A stretch of DNA of 16,222 nt from Microbacterium sp. (lineage in GTDB: Bacteria > Actinomycetota > Actinomycetes > Actinomycetales > Microbacteriaceae): positions 215 through 16,436 of the forward strand of contig DQHP01000061.1 in NCBI GenBank assembly GCA_003524435.1. The letters are read 5' to 3'. The position numbers and the translations under genes are program-made. Below are positions 1 through 6,663 of this stretch, piece after piece (the first letter of the stretch is position 1; each line of letters starts with the position of its first letter). Under the pieces are notes generated by a model, which searched no databases, was not told the origin of the DNA, and saw nothing but the letters and a program-made list of their open reading frames with translations.

Positions 1-596
1 CAGCCGATATCGTCGTGGCCGTCGACGTGTTGCGATTCACATCGACGGTGACGGATGCCGTCGCAAACGGTCAGAGCGTTGATTTGGCGGATGCTGCGAC
101 CTGGTCGCGCAACGGTGCAGCTGTGGCATCCGCCGCGACGGGGGAGTCGACCGTCCTGCTCGGCTCGTTGCGCAACGCCTCGGCGGTCGCGCAGGCAGTG
201 CTCGCGCTGCAGAACCAGCGGCAGCAGCGCATTTCGGTGTCGGTGATCGCGGCGGGGGAGTTGACGGATGTCGGAGAGCTCCGTCTTGCCGTGGAAGATC
301 AGCTCGGAGCGGGCTCGATCATCGCGGCTCTGAGCGACCTCGGCCTCGATCACACTTCACCTGAAGCTGCCGCTGCCTGTGAGTCGGCGCGCGGACTACG
401 CCGGGCGATGCGGCATCTGCTCACAGCATCCGGGTCGGGGCGCGAACTTGACATCGGAGTTGCGGCAACGGCCCGAGCGGAAGCAGCAGGACACGTTCCT
501 ACCAGCGTCGCGGCGGCTGCTGAAGTCGACGCAACGGATGCTGTGCCGGTTCTCGTCGACGGGGTCTTCGTTCCCTTCGCCGCTTCGCGCGGCTAA
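1..596 (+). CDS. ComB-like 2-phosphosulfolactate phosphatase family protein, 3' part (5' end outside window)
   Basis: The frame is open from base 3 at the left edge, so the true start lies upstream; 197 residues are visible, ending at TAA 594-596. A GTG at 15 sits inside the conserved DVLRFTSTV motif and is not the start. Visible ComB-family motifs in order are VDVLRFTSTV, LLGSLRNASAVA, AVEDQLGAGSIIAAL, SGSGREL and a C-terminal VPVLVDGVFVPF. The family's named activity is hydrolysis of 2-phosphosulfolactate in coenzyme M synthesis in methanogens. Actinobacteria do not make coenzyme M, so the substrate here is unknown. The stretch between the DVLR motif and the NGAAVA segment looks much shorter than in archaeal ComB, as recalled. 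It is convergent with the SprT-like gene. Family assignment is fairly sure; the reaction is not. Confidence 0.75.
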   Translation, partial: ADIVVAVDVLRFTSTVTDAVANGQSVDLADAATWSRNGAAVASAATGESTVLLGSLRNASAVAQAVLALQNQRQQRISVSVIAAGELTDVGELRLAVEDQLGAGSIIAALSDLGLDHTSPEAAAACESARGLRRAMRHLLTASGSGRELDIGVAATARAEAAGHVPTSVAAAAEVDATDAVPVLVDGVFVPFAASRG

Positions 597-625
597 TTTT
601 CGCTCACGCGCCCGAAGTATTAGCC
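591..625. repeat. Inverted repeat overlapping the comB-like stop codon
   Basis: GGCTAAT (591-597), which contains the TAA stop, is matched by ATTAGCC (619-625) with a 21-nt spacer. The 7-bp stem is short and has no T-tract, so terminator function is only possible. The longer word CGCGGCTAAT occurs at 588-597 and again at 735-744, where it covers the stop of the convergent gene. Confidence 0.35.
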
Positions 626-630
626 ACTCG

Positions 631-710
631 AGCGAACAACAGCAGCGCGACCACTGGAAACAGCCGCGCGAGCGAACAACAGCCGCGCGACCGCTGGAAA
701 CAGCCGCGCG
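631..710. repeat. Tandem direct repeat, two 40-bp units
   Basis: Units 631-670 and 671-710 both start AGCGAACAACAGC and end CTGGAAACAGCCGCGCG. They differ at only two positions (644/684 and 653/693). Directly after the second unit, CGCGC-GAA-GCGCG (705-717) can form a small hairpin. Because 40 is not a multiple of three, the duplication does not look protein-coding. It fills most of the gap between two convergent genes. Confidence 0.85.
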
Positions 711-739
711 AAGCGCGAGACAGTGCCAAGTTCCCGCGG

Positions 740-1234
740 CTAATCCTCCCGCGGCATCTGTGCGGCGAGCCGCGCAGCGGCGGTGATCTCACGACGCGTC
801 CAGACGAACTCATACTGCGGGTCGAACGTGCGGGAACACTTCGCGCACGACGTCGGCCGACTCGCCCGGCGGTGTCGATATGTCACATGTCCCGCCGGGC
901 ATGTTCCGACCCAGGGAGCAAGCTCAACGGCAGTTTCGCCCTGGTGCGTGGTGCCGCCGACGTAGCCGAGGTCATCGGCGATGCGTTTCCACTTCGGGCC
1001 GTGTGCGGCGCGATGCCCTGCGAGCGCGTGGGCAACCTCATGTAGCAGTACCTGGTGGATGTCGTCATCCTCGAAGCGCGCAGCAAGATAGCGCGACACA
1101 GTGATCCGCTTGGCACGGAAATCACATTGCCCAGCACGGCGCTTCGCATGGTCAAAGCCAAAGGTCCAGCTTTCATCGAGATGAAGCTGAATTAATGCCT
1201 CGCCCCAGACGCGCACACGGTTCAGATCCGCCAT
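740..1234 (-). CDS. SprT-like zinc metalloprotease-family protein
   Basis: The 164-residue product carries the SprT/Spartan-type metal site HEVAH (His65, Glu66, His69), followed by HGPKW, whose His78 is the likely third ligand. A C-terminal zinc-ribbon-like set follows: CPAGH (Cys112, His116) and CAKC (Cys130, Cys133). The N-terminal helix has the MADLNRVRVWGEALIQLHLD pattern that I recall for small actinobacterial members. Eukaryotic Spartan cuts DNA-protein crosslinks; the role of these short bacterial proteins is not established. The start at 1234 is chosen by recalled family alignment. An in-frame ATG at 1252 would add six residues (MSYSWR). Neither start has a good Shine-Dalgarno site. 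It is the last of three - strand genes, 48 bp below the TPR gene, so probably co-transcribed. The stop is TAG at 742-740. Confidence 0.8.
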   Translation of the reverse strand: MADLNRVRVWGEALIQLHLDESWTFGFDHAKRRAGQCDFRAKRITVSRYLAARFEDDDIHQVLLHEVAHALAGHRAAHGPKWKRIADDLGYVGGTTHQGETAVELAPWVGTCPAGHVTYRHRRASRPTSCAKCSRTFDPQYEFVWTRREITAAARLAAQMPRED

Positions 1235-1282
1235 GCGCCAAGAGTAAGACATCCCAGGGACATCGGGATACTCACCGGCAAC

Positions 1283-1810
1283 TTAGGTGGTGACCAGACG
1301 TCCGCTCGTGTGCCGATCCACCGTCTCAATCGCCAGCAGAACGGTCTCGAGCTCGCGTTCTGCGGCACCTGACTCGCGGCGTAAGAACAGCTCCTGTTTG
1401 AAGCTCTCCCGTGCCTGGTCAAAGTCGCCGGCCTCAAACGCGTTCTTGCCCTGGTGCTGATGTGCGAACGCCGCAATCGACGCCCACCCCTGCCCCTCAG
1501 CTTCTGTCGCGCAGGTCGTCAGCACCTGTTCGGCGGCGCTGTGCGCCCCGCGGAACTGGAGGACCGTCGCGTGCAACACCCGTGCCCGCAACACGTCTTT
1601 ACGGGTGCCGGCCATCCGGGCCAGGCGCACAGTTTCCTCTGACAGCGTGAGGGCCTCGTCGAGTTGGCCCAGGACTTTCAGCAGCCACACGCGCTCCAAC
1701 ATCGAGGGAAGGCTCCGCTGAGTCTCGATTTCGGCAAGCCGTTCAGCGCATGCGGCCTCGTCGATCTGCTCACGAAGAGTGTCTGAGTCGTAACCTCGAA
1801 TGAAACCCAT
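1283..1810 (-). CDS. Small TPR-like helical-repeat protein
   Basis: The 175-residue, probably cytoplasmic product has three tetratricopeptide-like helix pairs, at about residues 35-66, 75-104 and 110-145. TPR-type patterns include LGQLDEALTLSEETVRLA and AGDFDQARESFKQEL. Such repeats usually act as protein-binding scaffolds; I see no catalytic motif, signal peptide or membrane segment. The frame is open upstream to 2008. ATG 1810 is chosen because a strong AAGGAGA site lies four bases upstream, and the longer N-terminus (Arg-rich, no repeats) looks non-coding. It lies 91 bp below the spermidine-synthase-like gene and 48 bp above the SprT-like gene, on the same strand. I do not recognise it as a named gene, and its partner is unknown. 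Confidence 0.75.
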   Translation of the reverse strand: MGFIRGYDSDTLREQIDEAACAERLAEIETQRSLPSMLERVWLLKVLGQLDEALTLSEETVRLARMAGTRKDVLRARVLHATVLQFRGAHSAAEQVLTTCATEAEGQGWASIAAFAHQHQGKNAFEAGDFDQARESFKQELFLRRESGAAERELETVLLAIETVDRHTSGRLVTT

Positions 1811-1814
1811 GTGC

Positions 1815-1821
1815 TCTCCTT
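1815..1821 (-). promoter_or_regulatory. Ribosome binding site that fixes the TPR gene start
   Basis: On the minus strand the sequence AAGGAGA is followed by GCAC and ATG (1810). No comparable site precedes any upstream in-frame start, so this decides the start. Confidence 0.75.
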
Positions 1822-1901
1822 CCGCAGCATCCACTTCAGTCTGCCTGCGACTTCTCCGGACGCTCCGACGGCACGCCAGGAGGAGCAGGAACCGACGTCG
1901 T

Positions 1902-2762
1902 TTAACGCAGAAAGAGTGACGAGTCCGGCTTGGGGGATGCCACAGCATCCGCATCTGTGACGATGCGCGCCCCCTTCGCGAAGGCGTCAACCTCAGCGTC
2001 CTGGGCAATTTTCGCTGGATGCGGCCCGGCGGCCAGCATCCGAGGCAGCCATTCGGTGGGCAGGGGAGCAGCGGATGCTGCGATCACGAGGTTCCCGAAT
2101 CGTCGACCTTTCAGCACCTGAGTATCGGCAAGCAACGCGACTTCAGGCAAAACGTGCGCGATCGTGGCGACCTGGCGCCGGGCGAAGGCGAGGCCGGGCC
2201 CGTCGGCAACGTTGACGAGCAGCACGCCCTCGGGCGCCAACAGGGTACGCAACTCTGTGTAGAACTCGACGCTTGTCAGGTGTGCAGGTGTCTGCGCACC
2301 TGAATACACATCAGAGACGATGAGGTCGCAGGCCCTTGTCATTGCGGCGGGGAGCTTCCTTGCCCCCTCGCGAGCATCACCGATTCGGATCCGAATGGAT
2401 GCTCCGCGCGGTAACGGAAGGTGCTCGCGCACCAGGGCAGCCAGCGGCGCCTCCCATTCGATGACCTGCTGCCGTGACCCCGGCCTGGTTGCATCGATAT
2501 AGCGCGGAACGGTCAGTGCACCGGCGCCGAGGTGCACGGCTGTGAGCGGCCCAGCGGGAAGCTGATCGATCACCGCGCCCATCCGCACGACGTATTCGAA
2601 GTGCAGATGTGTGGGGTCGTCGAGGTCGACGTGCGACTGCGGGGTGTCGTCGACGATCAGTTCGAAACCACTTGTGAACTCCGAAGGAATGATCCGCGCG
2701 ATGCCGCCGTGGTCGAGGCGTGTGTGCGGATGCTCGATGTCCTTCGTGCGTGGGCGTCCCAT
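1902..2762 (-). CDS. Spermidine-synthase-like SAM-fold protein
   Basis: The 286-residue product has the spermidine synthase/methyltransferase Rossmann core. Visible are an N-terminal QSHVDLDDPTHLHFEYV segment (residues 42-58), the nucleotide-binding loop HLGAGALTVPR (77-87), the acidic end of strand two IEWE (101-104), GDAREG (128-133) and DLIVSDVYSG (146-155). True spermidine synthases carry a D-S-(S/T)-D-P type motif after strand four. Here it reads SDVYSGAQTPAHLTS, so the polyamine-binding site is not conserved and aminopropyl transfer is doubtful. Related actinobacterial proteins are often annotated as spermidine synthase or fused MFS/spermidine synthase; this copy has no membrane part. 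ATG 2762 is the first start, with only a weak ribosome site. It is divergent from the ABC importer and first of three - strand genes. The substrate is unknown. Confidence 0.8.
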   Translation of the reverse strand: MGRPRTKDIEHPHTRLDHGGIARIIPSEFTSGFELIVDDTPQSHVDLDDPTHLHFEYVVRMGAVIDQLPAGPLTAVHLGAGALTVPRYIDATRPGSRQQVIEWEAPLAALVREHLPLPRGASIRIRIGDAREGARKLPAAMTRACDLIVSDVYSGAQTPAHLTSVEFYTELRTLLAPEGVLLVNVADGPGLAFARRQVATIAHVLPEVALLADTQVLKGRRFGNLVIAASAAPLPTEWLPRMLAAGPHPAKIAQDAEVDAFAKGARIVTDADAVASPKPDSSLFLR

Positions 2763-2787
2763 ACGACGAGCCTATGTCTGGCGGCAG

Positions 2788-2816
2788 TTGTTACCGAGCC
2801 GATACCGGATTGCAAT
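2788..2816 (+). promoter_or_regulatory. Weak candidate promoter for the importer operon
   Basis: TTGTTA at 2788-2793 and TGCAAT at 2811-2816 are separated by exactly 17 nt. Transcription from here would start near 2823 and give a leader of about 110 nt that includes the 2860-2885 hairpin. Both hexamers are poor matches, so this is only a candidate. Confidence 0.25.
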
Positions 2817-2859
2817 GTGGATACGTTCGGATTCGGCTGGCTGGCTAGGTAGGGTCGAT

Positions 2860-2885
2860 TCATCGCCGTGTAACGGCTGCGATGA
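2860..2885 (+). promoter_or_regulatory. Hairpin in the leader of the substrate-binding-protein gene
   Basis: GCCGT (2865-2869) and ACGGC (2873-2877) form a stem with loop GTA. TCATC (2860-2864) and GATGA (2881-2885) extend it by five pairs beyond a 3-nt bulge (TGC). It lies 48 nt upstream of the ATG. It could be an RNA structure or an operator; there is no T-tract, so terminator function is unlikely. Confidence 0.4.
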
Positions 2886-2933
2886 TGCAGCGGGCACGCG
2901 CACTGAAGCGCCCCTACAGGGAAGGTACACAGC

Positions 2934-4607
2934 ATGCACCACACATCCATGCGTCGGCGAGGTCTCATCGCCGTCACCGGCACCGCGATTGCAGCAATGC
3001 TGCTCGCCGGCTGCGTCGCCAGCGAACGCGGCGATGAATCAACGGAAGCATCTGGCGATGTCGACAGCACGTTTGTCTTCGCCGCATCTTCTGACCCGGC
3101 CAGCCTCGATCCCGCATTCGCCCAGGACGGTGAGACCTTCCGCGTCTCGCGCAACATCTTCGAAGGCCTGGTCGGCGTCGAGCCTGGCACCGCAGATCCC
3201 GCTCCGCTCCTCGCAGAGTCGTGGGAATCAGCTGAGGATGGCATGAGCCACACCTTCACGCTGAAAGAGGACGTCACCTTCCACGACGGCACCCCGTTCA
3301 ACGCAGAAGCCGTCTGCTACAACTTCGACCGCTGGTACAACTGGACCGGCCTCGCCGCATCTGAAGCCTTCGGTTACTACTACAACAAGCTGTTCCACGG
3401 CTATGCAGACAGCCCCGAAAGTGCGGTTTACAAGTCCTGCACCGCCGACGGCGACTACTCCGTCACGGTTGAGCTGAACAAGCCCTTCGCTGGCTTCATC
3501 CCCGCACTTTCACTGCCCGCATTCGCCATGCAGAGCCCCTCCGCTATGCAGGAGTTCGAAGCTGACGCGGTCGGCGGCTCGGCCGAAGCACCCAAGCTCT
3601 CTGAGTACGCGCAGGGTCACCCTGTCGGCACCGGGCCCTTCGCCTTCAGCGACTGGGCTCCTGGTGAGCAGCTCACCCTCAACATCTATGACGACTACTG
3701 GGGGGACAAGGGCCAGATCGAAGAAGTCATCTTCCGCGTGATCGATGACCCGACCGCACGTCGTCAGTCACTCGAGGCGGGCGACATCGACGGTTACGAC
3801 CTGGTCGGTCCTGCCGACACGGCCGCTCTCGAAGAAGACGGCTTCACGATGGTGTCGCGTCCTCCGTTCACGATCCTCTACCTCGCGTTCAACCAGGCTC
3901 TGCCTGAGCTTCAGGACCCGAAGGTGCGCGAGGCACTGTCTTACGCGGTCGACAAAGACGCTCTGATCAGTCAGGTTCTACCAGAGGGCACCGAGAAGGC
4001 GATCGAGTTCATGCCTGACTCCGTCAACGGCTACAACCCCGATGTTCCTGCGTATGACTACGACCCGGAAAAGGCCAAGGAACTGCTGGCTGAGGCCGGC
4101 TACGACGAGGCCAACCCTCTGACGCTGGACTTCAACTACCCGGTCAACGTCTCGCGTCCGTACATGCCAGACCCCGAGCAGATCTTCACCGTGCTGTCTT
4201 CGCAGCTCAGCGAGGCCGGAGTGAAGACCAATCCTGTGTCGGAGGAGTGGGTAGAGTACCTCGACCGCACCACAGGCACTGCTGACCACGGCATCCACCT
4301 GCTGGGGTGGACCGGCGACTACAACGACACCGACAACTTCCTCGGCGTCTTCTTCGGCGCACCGAGCTCGGAGTGGGGCTTCGACAACCCTGAGCTGTTC
4401 TCGGCGCTGGCCGACGCACGCGGTGTCGCCGACTTGGACGAGCAGAGTGCGTTGTACGAGGACATCAATGAGATGGTCGCCGAGTTCATCCCCGGCGTTC
4501 CGCTCGCACACCCGGCTCCGACCCTCGCATTCGCCGAGCGCGTCAAGAGCTACCCAGCCAGCCCGGTGAACGACGAAGTCTTCACAGACATCGTCCTCAC
4601 CAAGTAA
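2934..4607 (+). CDS. ABC importer substrate-binding lipoprotein, family 5 (peptide/oligopeptide type)
   Basis: The 557-residue lipoprotein captures the transported substrate outside the membrane. Its N-terminus (MRRRG, a hydrophobic run, then the LAGC lipobox with Cys27) is a signal-peptidase-II signal. A Ser/Glu/Asp-rich linker to about residue 45 follows. The family-5 fold (DppA/OppA/NikA type) shows in DPASLDPAF (54-62), LLAESWESAEDG (92-103) and VTFHDGTPFNAEAV (114-127). Cys128 and Cys169 may form a disulfide. ATG 2934 is preceded by GGGAAGG (2919-2925) at an 8-nt gap; ATG 2949 is a less likely alternative. It is first in the importer operon and is followed by an inverted repeat before the permease genes. 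The substrate cannot be read from sequence; a di- or oligopeptide is the default guess. Confidence 0.93.
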   Translation: MHHTSMRRRGLIAVTGTAIAAMLLAGCVASERGDESTEASGDVDSTFVFAASSDPASLDPAFAQDGETFRVSRNIFEGLVGVEPGTADPAPLLAESWESAEDGMSHTFTLKEDVTFHDGTPFNAEAVCYNFDRWYNWTGLAASEAFGYYYNKLFHGYADSPESAVYKSCTADGDYSVTVELNKPFAGFIPALSLPAFAMQSPSAMQEFEADAVGGSAEAPKLSEYAQGHPVGTGPFAFSDWAPGEQLTLNIYDDYWGDKGQIEEVIFRVIDDPTARRQSLEAGDIDGYDLVGPADTAALEEDGFTMVSRPPFTILYLAFNQALPELQDPKVREALSYAVDKDALISQVLPEGTEKAIEFMPDSVNGYNPDVPAYDYDPEKAKELLAEAGYDEANPLTLDFNYPVNVSRPYMPDPEQIFTVLSSQLSEAGVKTNPVSEEWVEYLDRTTGTADHGIHLLGWTGDYNDTDNFLGVFFGAPSSEWGFDNPELFSALADARGVADLDEQSALYEDINEMVAEFIPGVPLAHPAPTLAFAERVKSYPASPVNDEVFTDIVLTK

Positions 4608-4616
4608 GGATTGCTG

Positions 4617-4679
4617 CGTCGCAACTCTCCGTTCCCTGAGCAGGGCCACTGGCGCTCGAAGGGTCGAAGAGTTGCGACG
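4617..4679 (+). repeat. Intercistronic inverted repeat between binding protein and permease genes
   Basis: CGTCGCAACTCT (4617-4628) is perfectly complementary to AGAGTTGCGACG (4668-4679), with 39 nt between them. Inside the loop, CCCTG-AG-CAGGG (4634-4645) can form a second small stem. There is no T-tract. It begins 9 bp after the binding-protein stop codon. In many importer operons such structures stabilise the upstream mRNA or limit read-through, so that binding protein exceeds permease; that role here is inferred. Confidence 0.6.
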
Positions 4680-4707
4680 TTGCATCTGAAAGAGCTGGGA
4701 GTACTTC

Positions 4708-5712
4708 TTGCTGCGCACTATCGGCAGGCGACTGCTGTTCCTCATCCCCACCCTGTTCGGCCTGAGCATTTTGCTCTTCGCCTGGGTCCGCGCCCTTCCT
4801 GGTGGACCGGCGGTGGCACTTCTCGGCGAGAAAGCCACGCCAGAGGCCATTGAGCGGGTCAACGAACTTTATGGCTTTGATCGGCCGCTTCTCGAGCAGT
4901 ATTTCATCTGGATCGGCAGGCTGTTGCAGGGCGACTTCGGTGCCTCGATTCAGACGAACCGTTCTGTGCTGGAGGAGTTCGTCCGGCGTTTTCCTGCCAC
5001 GATCGAGTTGTCGATTGCCGCGCTCATCATCGCGATCGGCATCGGCGTACCGCTCGGCTACTGGGCTGCGCGCCGTCATGGCAAATTCAGCGATCACTCC
5101 GCAGTGGTGCTGAGCCTGGTTGGCATCACCATCCCGGTGTTCTTCCTCGCTTTCATCTTGAAGTACGTCTTCGCGGTGCAGCTGGGCTGGCTCCCTGCCG
5201 ACGGCAGACAGAGCCCGCGAATAGACGCCACCCATCCCACAGGCTTCTATGTGTGGGACGGCATCATCACCGGCGAGTTTGATGCGTCCTGGGATGCCAT
5301 CCAGCACCTGATCCTCCCCGCCGTCGCGCTGGGAACAATTCCGCTGGCGATCATCGTCCGCATCACGAGGGCCAGTGTCCTTGAGGTGCAAAACGCGGAC
5401 TATGTCCGCACCGGACGCGCCAAGGGCGTGTCAAGCTCGATCCTTCGCAACCGGTTCATCCTGCGAAACTCGATGCTCCCCGTGATCACCACGATCGGAT
5501 TGCAGACTGGTCTGCTCATATCCGGCGCGGTGCTCACCGAGACCGTGTTCGCCTATCCAGGAATCGGTTCCTTCTTGGCCAGGGCGATCTTCACCCGTGA
5601 CTTCCCCGTGTTGCAGGGCTTCATCATCTTCATTGCGATCGCGTACGCGCTGATCAACCTGGCAGTTGATGTGTCCTACAGCCTGATCGACCCGAGAGTG
5701 AGGGTCCAGTAA
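4708..5712 (+). CDS. dppB: DppB-like ABC importer permease
   Basis: The 334-residue integral membrane protein is one half of the translocation channel. The N-terminus LRTIGRRLLFLIPTLFG is typical of DppB/OppB. Hydrophobic segments lie at about 9-29, 98-120, 131-157, 200-219, 257-278 and 301-323. A long extracytoplasmic loop lies between the first two. The EAA loop that contacts the ATPase is near 232-258 (YVRTGRAKG through RNSMLP). It ends with DPRVRVQ, the common DPR terminus. The start is TTG 4708, supported by GGGAG at 4697-4701 with a 6-nt gap. The stop TAA shares one base with the next ATG, so translation of the two permeases is likely coupled. Confidence 0.9.
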   Translation: MLRTIGRRLLFLIPTLFGLSILLFAWVRALPGGPAVALLGEKATPEAIERVNELYGFDRPLLEQYFIWIGRLLQGDFGASIQTNRSVLEEFVRRFPATIELSIAALIIAIGIGVPLGYWAARRHGKFSDHSAVVLSLVGITIPVFFLAFILKYVFAVQLGWLPADGRQSPRIDATHPTGFYVWDGIITGEFDASWDAIQHLILPAVALGTIPLAIIVRITRASVLEVQNADYVRTGRAKGVSSSILRNRFILRNSMLPVITTIGLQTGLLISGAVLTETVFAYPGIGSFLARAIFTRDFPVLQGFIIFIAIAYALINLAVDVSYSLIDPRVRVQ

Positions 5713-6662
5713 TGAGCGTTTCACTTCCCCCCGCACAGGGCGGCGAGATCGTTGACACGGTCGCTGTCGCTCAGAGCGAGCTGAAGGGCAGCACCGGCGG
5801 CTTTTGGAGCGATGTCTTCCGTCGTCTCAGGCACAATCCGTCCGCGTGGGTTGGCGCAGTCATCGTGCTGCTGTTTATTCTCGTGGCAGCTCTCGCGCCG
5901 CTTCTTGCCCCGTATCCAGAGACGGCATTGCCCGGCGCGAAGCTCATCACGCCGACGCATATCCCCGGCCCTGGCGACGACCCCGCATTCCCGCTGGGCT
6001 TGGACCGCTTCGGTGGCGATGTCCTGTCGAAACTGATCTGGGGTGCGCAAGCATCCTTGCTGGTCGGTGTGATCTCGACCGCGATCGGTCTCGTGGGCGG
6101 CATGATTCTCGGACTCGTCGCCGGTACCTTCGGTGGCTGGGTCGACACTGTGATCATGCGCATCGTCGACATCATCCTGTCGGTGCCGAACCTGCTGCTC
6201 GCCGTGTCGATTGCGGCGATCCTCGGTCAGACGCCGTCCGCGGTGATGATCGCTATCGGAGCGTCGCAGGTGCCGATCTTCGCGCGTCTGCTGCGCGCAT
6301 CGATGTTGCAGCAGCGCTCAAGTGATTACGTGCTCTCGGCGCAGACGCTCGGACTCGGTCGCGGTCGCATCACCATGTCGCACGTGCTGCCGAACGCGAT
6401 TGGGCCTGTGATCGTGCAAGGAACGCTGACGCTTGCAACCGCCGTGATCGACGCCGCAGCACTGTCGTTCCTCGGCCTCGGCGGCGGACGCCCCGAGACT
6501 GCTGAGTGGGGGCGGATGCTCACCTACGCGCAGAGCGAGCTCGCCATCGCGCCGTGGCTGGCTTTCCTGCCCGGTATCTGTATCGCAGTAACGGCGTTGG
6601 GCTTCACCCTGTTCGGTGAAGCGCTGCGCGAATCTATGGACCCGAGGACGAGGGCACGCTGA
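5712..6662 (+). CDS. dppC: DppC-like ABC importer permease
   Basis: The 316-residue membrane protein is the second half of the channel. A cytoplasmic N-terminus of about 44 residues precedes the first membrane segment (46-68), then the DppC-type stretch FPLGLDRFGGDVLSKLIWGA (93-112). The EAA loop is near 206-230 (YVLSAQTLGLGRGRI through HVLPNAIGP). The family motif LSFLGLG is at 251-257 and the C-terminus is DPRTRAR. ATG 5712 overlaps the previous stop as TAATG and is preceded by GAGGG (5700-5704). The next gene starts one base after this stop. The N-terminal 25 residues are polar and look poorly conserved. Confidence 0.9.
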   Translation: MSVSLPPAQGGEIVDTVAVAQSELKGSTGGFWSDVFRRLRHNPSAWVGAVIVLLFILVAALAPLLAPYPETALPGAKLITPTHIPGPGDDPAFPLGLDRFGGDVLSKLIWGAQASLLVGVISTAIGLVGGMILGLVAGTFGGWVDTVIMRIVDIILSVPNLLLAVSIAAILGQTPSAVMIAIGASQVPIFARLLRASMLQQRSSDYVLSAQTLGLGRGRITMSHVLPNAIGPVIVQGTLTLATAVIDAAALSFLGLGGGRPETAEWGRMLTYAQSELAIAPWLAFLPGICIAVTALGFTLFGEALRESMDPRTRAR

Positions 6663-6663
6663 C

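Larger units (their letters stand above)
2763..2933. other. Divergent intergenic region between the spermidine-synthase-like gene and the importer operon
   Basis: These 171 bases separate two divergent start codons, so promoters for both directions should lie here. A weak candidate for the + strand is TTGTTA (2788-2793), a 17-nt spacer and TGCAAT (2811-2816), each with about four of six consensus bases. No convincing promoter is visible on the - strand. The palindrome TTGCAA is at 2810-2815. A hairpin at 2860-2885 is listed separately. Confidence 0.5.

Noticed and set aside
604..813. 69-codon - strand frame through the tandem repeat
   Set aside because: It overlaps the SprT-like gene. The 40-bp repeat shifts frame between units, so coding is not supported.
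1811..2008. N-terminal extension of the TPR gene
   Set aside because: The extension overlaps the spermidine-synthase-like gene and is Arg-rich without repeats; the strong ribosome site points to ATG 1810.
3978..4862. 294-codon antisense frame across the binding-protein gene and dppB
   Set aside because: It overlaps two well-supported genes and has no domain-like content.
6616..6663. Upstream GTG start for the fused ATPase
   Set aside because: It would overlap dppC by 47 bp and adds a non-homologous peptide; ATG 6664 follows a GAGGG site.
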